A DNA stretch of 64,000 nucleotides from Cyanobium sp. PLM2.Bin73 (GTDB lineage: Bacteria; Cyanobacteriota; Cyanobacteriia; PCC-6307; Cyanobiaceae): assembly GCA_007694915.1 (NCBI GenBank), contig REEV01000051.1, forward strand, positions 1 to 64,000, written 5' to 3'. The notes under the pieces are model-generated. The model saw nothing but the letters and a program-made list of their open reading frames with translations. It was not told where the DNA came from and ran no database searches. Position 1 is the stretch's first letter. Every line of letters begins with the position of its first letter. The translations under genes were made by a program, and so were the position numbers. Below, one piece after another: positions 60,227 to 64,000 of the stretch.

Positions 60227-60450
60227 ATCTGTCCCCTCACCGTTCGGACATCTCCCTCAGCGTCGCCCCCACCAGCTCCTTCTCCGCCTCCAGCAGCTCC
60301 TTCTCTGCCCCCACCGCCGCCGAACGGGTGCTGGCCGCCGAGCTGCAGGCCCGCGAGGAGGCCCACGACGCCCTCTCGATGATGGTGACCTCGATGGCGC
60401 GCATGGTGCAGGCGGGCAAGACGCGCGACAGTCGCTGGAAGGACAGCTGA
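60223..60450 (+). CDS. small hypothetical protein (75 aa)
   Basis: 75 residues from a GTG overlapping the previous stop. Ser-rich first third (SSFSASSSSFSAP), then a helical segment (AAERVLAAELQAREEAHDALSMMVTSMARM) and a basic end (KTRDSRWKDS). No known family. The helical half is conserved-looking, but I cannot show that it is translated. Upstream Ser/Pro DNA contains a weak -10-like CACAAT at ~60138. Confidence 0.45.
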   Translation: MNLSPHRSDISLSVAPTSSFSASSSSFSAPTAAERVLAAELQAREEAHDALSMMVTSMARMVQAGKTRDSRWKDS

Positions 60451-60464
60451 TCAACCCTCTCCCG

Positions 60465-61058
60465 ATGACCGCATCCACCGCCCGGCAGCGGCCATGGCTG
60501 CCGATCAAGGCCCTGATCAAGGTGCTGATGGCCTCGGCCCCTCTGGCGCTGGGGACCGTTCTCCTGGGGTGGAGCACCTCCCCCCCAGCCCGGGCCCACG
60601 CGATCGAAAGCAGCCTGGAACACCTCAGCCAGCAGACTGAGAGCTTCGCCGCCGAGCTGGAACTGAACAGCCGCTTCAGCACAGGCGAACCCGTCGATGC
60701 GGCCACCGTGCGGCTGCTCCCCCCCGAGGGGCCGGGGATCGAACTGGGGCGCACCGATGCCGAGGGGCGCCTGCGCTTTACCCTGCCCGATGCCGCTGCT
60801 GCTGATTGGGAGCTGCAGGTGGACGCGGGACCCGGCCACCGCGACTACCTGGAACTGGCGGAGGCGGGCGCCGCGCCGGCCCTGGCGGCAAGCCCCACGC
60901 CACCGGCGGCCTGGCGGCGCACAGCCCTCGGGCGGCTGCTGGCCCACCGGCCCGGTGGCGTGCAACAGCCACTGCTGGGAAGCCTGGCCAAGGGTGGGGT
61001 GATGGTGGGGCTCGGCGCCGCCGGCGCCCTGCTGCTGGCCCGCCGCCGCCGGCACTGA
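60465..61058 (+). CDS. exported single-span protein with Ig-like/carboxypeptidase-regulatory domain
   Basis: 197 residues from the ATG at 60465. Signal peptide (~20-45; LMASAPLALGTVLLG then ARAHA). A beta-sandwich domain follows (~46-130), with EPVDAATVRLLPPEGPGIEL and GRTDAEGRLRFTLPDAAAADW, like CarboxypepD_reg domains. A Pro/Ala linker and a C-terminal membrane helix (GGVMVGLGAAGALLLARRRRH) end the protein. Such N-out anchored domains occur next to nickel/cobalt uptake systems in some bacteria; nothing here ties it to metals. The stop is followed directly by the sufE ATG. Confidence 0.65.
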   Translation: MTASTARQRPWLPIKALIKVLMASAPLALGTVLLGWSTSPPARAHAIESSLEHLSQQTESFAAELELNSRFSTGEPVDAATVRLLPPEGPGIELGRTDAEGRLRFTLPDAAAADWELQVDAGPGHRDYLELAEAGAAPALAASPTPPAAWRRTALGRLLAHRPGGVQQPLLGSLAKGGVMVGLGAAGALLLARRRRH

Positions 61059-61493
61059 ATGGCTGCCCCCCGCCCCATCGCCACGGGCAGCGAAGCCCTC
61101 GATCGCATCGTCGAGCGCCTGGCCGGCAGCACCGACCCGCGCCGCCGCTACGAATACGTGCTCTGGCTGGCCAAGAAACTGGAGCCCCTGCCTGAGGAGT
61201 TCCGCAACGACGCCTTCAAGGTGAAGGGCTGCGTGTCCCAGGTGTACGTGGTGGGGGAGCTGCAGAACGGCACCCTGCACTGGCGGGGCGATTCCGACGC
61301 CGCCATCACCAAGGGCCTGCTGGCCCTGCTGATCGAAGGGCTCGAAGGGCTCACCCCCGAGCAGGCCAGCACCATCGATCCCGGATTCATCGCCGCCACC
61401 GGCCTGCAGGCCAGCCTCACCCCGTCGCGGGCTAATGGTTTCCTGAACATCCTGCGGATGATGCAGGGGCAGGCCAGGGCTCTGGCGGTCTGA
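61059..61493 (+). CDS. sufE: cysteine desulfuration protein SufE
   Basis: Accepts persulfide sulfur from SufS for iron-sulfur cluster assembly. 144 residues, ATG immediately after the preceding stop. The active-site Cys is in FKVKGCVSQVYV (~48-59). RYEYVLWLAKKLEPLPEEFR and the C-terminal NGFLNILRMMQGQA are typical of the family. Confidence 0.94.
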   Translation: MAAPRPIATGSEALDRIVERLAGSTDPRRRYEYVLWLAKKLEPLPEEFRNDAFKVKGCVSQVYVVGELQNGTLHWRGDSDAAITKGLLALLIEGLEGLTPEQASTIDPGFIAATGLQASLTPSRANGFLNILRMMQGQARALAV

Positions 61494-61527
61494 TTTCTAG
61501 GATCGGCCTTCTGCGCGCTTCCAGCCC

Positions 61528-62877
61528 ATGACGATCGGCATCGGCCTGCTCGGCCTCGGCACGGTGGGAGCAGGGGTTGCCGAGATCCTCGCCAACCCGG
61601 AAGGACGCCATCCGCTGGTGGCGGAGCTGGCACTGCGACGGGTGGCGGTGCGCGACCTGGCGCGGCCGCGGGCGGTGCCGGTGGCCGCTGAGCTGCTCAC
61701 CACCCAGGCGGAGGCGGTGGTGGACGATCCGGCGGTGGACATCGTGGTGGAGGTTCTCGGGGGGCTGGAGCCCGCCCGCTCCCTGATCCTGCGGGCCATC
61801 GCCGCCGGCAAGCCCGTGGTCACGGCCAACAAGGCGGTGATCGCCCGCCACGGGGAGGAGATCGCCGCCGCCGCCGCCGCCGCCGGGGTGTACGTGCTGC
61901 TGGAGGCGGCGGTGGGCGGCGGCATCCCGATCATCGAACCGCTGAAGCAGTCGCTCGGAGCCAACCGCATCGACCGGGTGAGCGGCATCATCAACGGCAC
62001 CACCAACTACATCCTCAGCCGCATGGCCGCTGAGGGTGCCGACTACGGGGCTGTGCTTGCCGACGCCCAGCGCCTTGGCTACGCCGAAGCCGATCCGGCC
62101 GCCGATGTGCAGGGCGCCGACGCCGCCGACAAGATCGCCATCCTCACGGGCCTGGCCTACGGAGGCTCGGTGCCGCGGCAGGCGATCCCCACCGAGGGCA
62201 TCGACCGGCTCGACGCCCGCGATGTGGCCTATGCCGACAAGCTCGGCTACGTGGTGAAGCTGCTCGCCGTGGCTCAGCGCATCGACAGCCAGCCCGGCGG
62301 TGGTGACAAGGCCAGCGGCGATCCGGACGCGGTGCTGCTCGATGTGCGGGTGCATCCCACCCTGCTGCCCCGCAGTCACCCGCTGGCGGGGGTGAACGGG
62401 GTGTTCAACGCCATCTTGGTGGAGGGCGATCCGGTGGGCCAGGTGATGTTCTACGGCCCGGGAGCCGGGGCGGGGCCCACGGCCTCAGCGGTGGTGGCCG
62501 ACATCCTCAACATCGCCGGCATACGGCAGGCCACCCTCCCTGCGGGCTCAGCCGGGGGGCCGGTGGGCCTCGACCCCCTGCTGGCGGCCGGCAGCTGGCG
62601 CCGGTGCCGCCTCATCGACGGCGCCCTCACCACCCACCGCAACTACGTGCGCCTGCGCACCAGCGACGAAGCTGGGGTGATCGGGCGCATCGGCACCTGC
62701 TTCGGGGAGGCGGGGGTGTCGATCCAGTCGATCGTGCAGTTCGAAGCCCACAGCGACGCCGCCGAGATCGTGGTGATCACGCACGAGGTGCTGGAGGAGC
62801 GGTTCCGGCAGGCCCTCGATGCCATCGCCGCCCTGGCCGAGGTGCAGGGGGTGGCCGCCTGCCTGCGCACGCTCTGA
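61528..62877 (+). CDS. hom: homoserine dehydrogenase
   Basis: Reduces aspartate semialdehyde to homoserine on the route to methionine and threonine. 449 residues: NAD(P)-binding GLGTVGAGVAEIL, VTANKAVIARHGEEI, catalytic-domain VGGGIPIIEPLKQSL and GIINGTTNYILSRM, and a C-terminal ACT domain (from ~365; RTSDEAGVIGRIGTCFGEAG) that should allow threonine feedback. It lies 34 nt after sufE. Confidence 0.96.
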   Translation: MTIGIGLLGLGTVGAGVAEILANPEGRHPLVAELALRRVAVRDLARPRAVPVAAELLTTQAEAVVDDPAVDIVVEVLGGLEPARSLILRAIAAGKPVVTANKAVIARHGEEIAAAAAAAGVYVLLEAAVGGGIPIIEPLKQSLGANRIDRVSGIINGTTNYILSRMAAEGADYGAVLADAQRLGYAEADPAADVQGADAADKIAILTGLAYGGSVPRQAIPTEGIDRLDARDVAYADKLGYVVKLLAVAQRIDSQPGGGDKASGDPDAVLLDVRVHPTLLPRSHPLAGVNGVFNAILVEGDPVGQVMFYGPGAGAGPTASAVVADILNIAGIRQATLPAGSAGGPVGLDPLLAAGSWRRCRLIDGALTTHRNYVRLRTSDEAGVIGRIGTCFGEAGVSIQSIVQFEAHSDAAEIVVITHEVLEERFRQALDAIAALAEVQGVAACLRTL

Positions 62878-63075
62878 GCAGGAGCAGGGCCGGGCTGCCG
62901 CTTGGTGCGCAAACCGGCATCAGGGGGATGCGCGTCCACCGGGAAGCGGCACCATGCCTTCAGTTCGATTCAAAAGGAATCCTTAAGCCGCGTCTCCTCC
63001 AGCCGGGTCGCGCCGCCAACGCCCGCATCGCTAGGACAGAACCAACCCGGCCTGTCCCCCATGCCGTCCCTCCGC

Positions 63076-63105
63076 TTCATGAAGCACTTCATGAGACGTT
63101 CATGA
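63076..63105. repeat. three direct TTCATGA repeats at a start codon
   Basis: TTCATGA occurs at 63076-63082, 63088-63094 and 63099-63105, i.e. with 12- and 11-bp spacing, about one helical turn. The last copy contains the ATG (63102) of the small downstream gene. The ~224-nt gap before it (62878-63101) holds nothing else I can identify. Confidence 0.7.
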
Positions 63106-63314
63106 CCAGCCTTTCCTGCAGCCATCCCCACACCGCCCTCAGCCAGGGCGACTGTGTGCGGATTCAGGCCGATGATCAGCTGTACCAGGTGATCGGCATC
63201 GACGATCGCCACAACCGCTGCTGGTTGCGCCGCTGGCCCCTGGCCCGCCACGGCTCCCAAGTCTTTGAAATTTCCCTGCAGCAGGTGCGGCCTCTCAGGC
63301 CCCACCACTCTTGA
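63102..63314 (+). CDS. small hypothetical protein (70 aa)
   Basis: 70 residues from the ATG at 63102. Sequence of small beta character (GDCVRIQADDQLYQVIGIDD, CWLRRWPLARHGSQVFEIS), suggesting an SH3-like or KOW-like barrel. No known family is recognised. An upstream frame extends into the end of hom but is Arg-rich and not protein-like. Its start region carries three TTCATGA repeats. Confidence 0.55.
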   Translation: MTSLSCSHPHTALSQGDCVRIQADDQLYQVIGIDDRHNRCWLRRWPLARHGSQVFEISLQQVRPLRPHHS

Positions 63315-63393
63315 ATGGCGGCGCTCTGCTGACCCCTCGCCCTTGCTCCGGTCGTTGCGGCTGACTCCACCGTTGCGGCTGCCGCCACGGCTG

Positions 63394-64000
63394 ATGTGCA
63401 CCCATTGGCTCCCGCTCCTGGCCGCCGCCCTGGTGCTTGCCGGCTGCCGCGGGGCGGACGGCCCGGGTGCAGCCGCGCCTCCCCAACCCTCCCGCAGCAG
63501 GCCGGGTAGCGATCTGGTGGTGGCCACCAGCGCCAGGGTGGGCTCGGTGGACCCGGTGCGGGCGTCCACCTTCGGAGCGACCCAGCTGCTCAGCGCCCTC
63601 GGCGATCCCCTCTACCGCCTGGGTGATGACGGCAGCGTGCAGCCGGCCCTTGCCGCCGACGTTCCTCGCGTCAGTTCGGACGGCCTGACGGTGACCATCC
63701 CCCTGCGCCGCGATGTGCTGTTCCACGACGGCACCCGCTTCGATGCCGACGCCATGGTGTTCAGCCTGGAGCGCTTCCTGGCGATCGGCACCCTCAGCTA
63801 CCTGCTCGACGAGCGCATCGAGGCCGTGCGGGCCAGCGGCTCCCACGAGCTGGAGTTGCGGCTCAGGCGCCCCACCACGGTGCTGCCCCAGCTGCTCAGC
63901 ACCATCAACCTCACCCCCGTCTCGCCCAAGGCCTACCGAGACCACAGCGATCGCGCCCTCAGTGACCGCTTCGTGGGCACCGGGCCCTACCGGTTGAGCT
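63394..64000 (+). CDS. peptide/nickel-type ABC transporter substrate-binding lipoprotein (5' part only)
   Basis: From the ATG at 63394 the frame stays open to the window edge (202 codons), so the 3' end is missing. A lipoprotein signal is clear: LLAAALVLAGC (lipobox LAGC, Cys at ~18). The mature part begins the SBP_bac_5 (DppA/OppA/NikA) family: SDLVVATSARVGSVDPVRAS, LGDPLYRLGDDGSVQPALAAD, TVTIPLRRDVLFHDGTRFDADAM and LTPVSPKAYRDHSD. It should bind peptides, nickel chelates or similar solutes in the periplasm; the ligand cannot be told. An in-frame TTG at 63343 could extend the N-terminus. Confidence 0.88.
   Translation, partial: MCTHWLPLLAAALVLAGCRGADGPGAAAPPQPSRSRPGSDLVVATSARVGSVDPVRASTFGATQLLSALGDPLYRLGDDGSVQPALAADVPRVSSDGLTVTIPLRRDVLFHDGTRFDADAMVFSLERFLAIGTLSYLLDERIEAVRASGSHELELRLRRPTTVLPQLLSTINLTPVSPKAYRDHSDRALSDRFVGTGPYRLS

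Overview
The window is about 64 kb of very GC-rich DNA (sampled lines are mostly 65-80% G+C) from a unicellular cyanobacterium. Oxygenic photosynthesis and chlorophyll genes (petH with a phycobilisome-linker domain, petG, a CytM-like cytochrome, chlI, a bciB-type divinyl reductase, crtL, crtE), the circadian kinase SasA, the zwf-opcA pair, GuaB3 and a CAAD-domain protein all point to the picocyanobacterial Synechococcus/Cyanobium group. The high G+C suggests a Cyanobium-like strain rather than a low-GC marine one; that placement is inference.

Layout. 1-13 kb: the 5' end of a sigma factor gene (cut by the window edge), a pseudouridine synthase, an HTH membrane protein, malQ, bciB, an LCP-family protein, prs, a glycosidase-like exported protein, pepN and sasA. 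13.1-20.3 kb: tRNA-Glu(UUC) followed by a 16-bp tandem repeat, an SRPBCC protein, petH, zwf-opcA, cobB and a small membrane protein. 20.3-21.4 kb: an AT-richer island with a secreted-looking protein made of 25-residue repeats. 21.4-25.2 kb (minus strand): folD, crtE, a DUF212 phosphatase-like protein and a Dda/RecD-like helicase. 25.3-31.4 kb: a PgpH-type HD phosphohydrolase coupled to an ATP-grasp ligase of the PGM1-related type, galE, a coiled-coil membrane protein and a lone sugar ABC permease coupled to leuA. 33-40.7 kb: a LabA-like NYN protein, a GH57 glucan enzyme, crtL, gyrA and a DUF39 'homocysteine biosynthesis' protein whose apparent start overlaps the gyrA start.

40.8-49 kb is the most accessory part. 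It has three exported proteins of unknown function, mscL, and a compact cassette of an AraC regulator, a divergent BASS-type transporter, a Cys-type sulfatase, a genuine formylglycine-generating enzyme and an integral membrane protein. I infer a sulfate-ester uptake and hydrolysis module. 49-64 kb is dense housekeeping: CAAD protein, guaB3, trxA, a LOG-family protein, hisH, rsmD, petG, CytM-like cytochrome, an rRNA/tRNA methyltransferase, a beta-lactamase-fold protein, DUF3370, chlI, ruvC, 5-FTHF cyclo-ligase, sufE and hom. It ends in a peptide-type ABC substrate-binding lipoprotein cut by the window edge.

Genes are packed tightly: many neighbours overlap by 1-8 nt (ATGA, GTGA, TGATG), GTG/TTG starts are common, and no gene-free stretch exceeds 300 bases. 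I see no CRISPR array, rRNA, insertion sequence, integrase or prophage gene. All family calls come from reading the sequence by eye and were not checked by any search.
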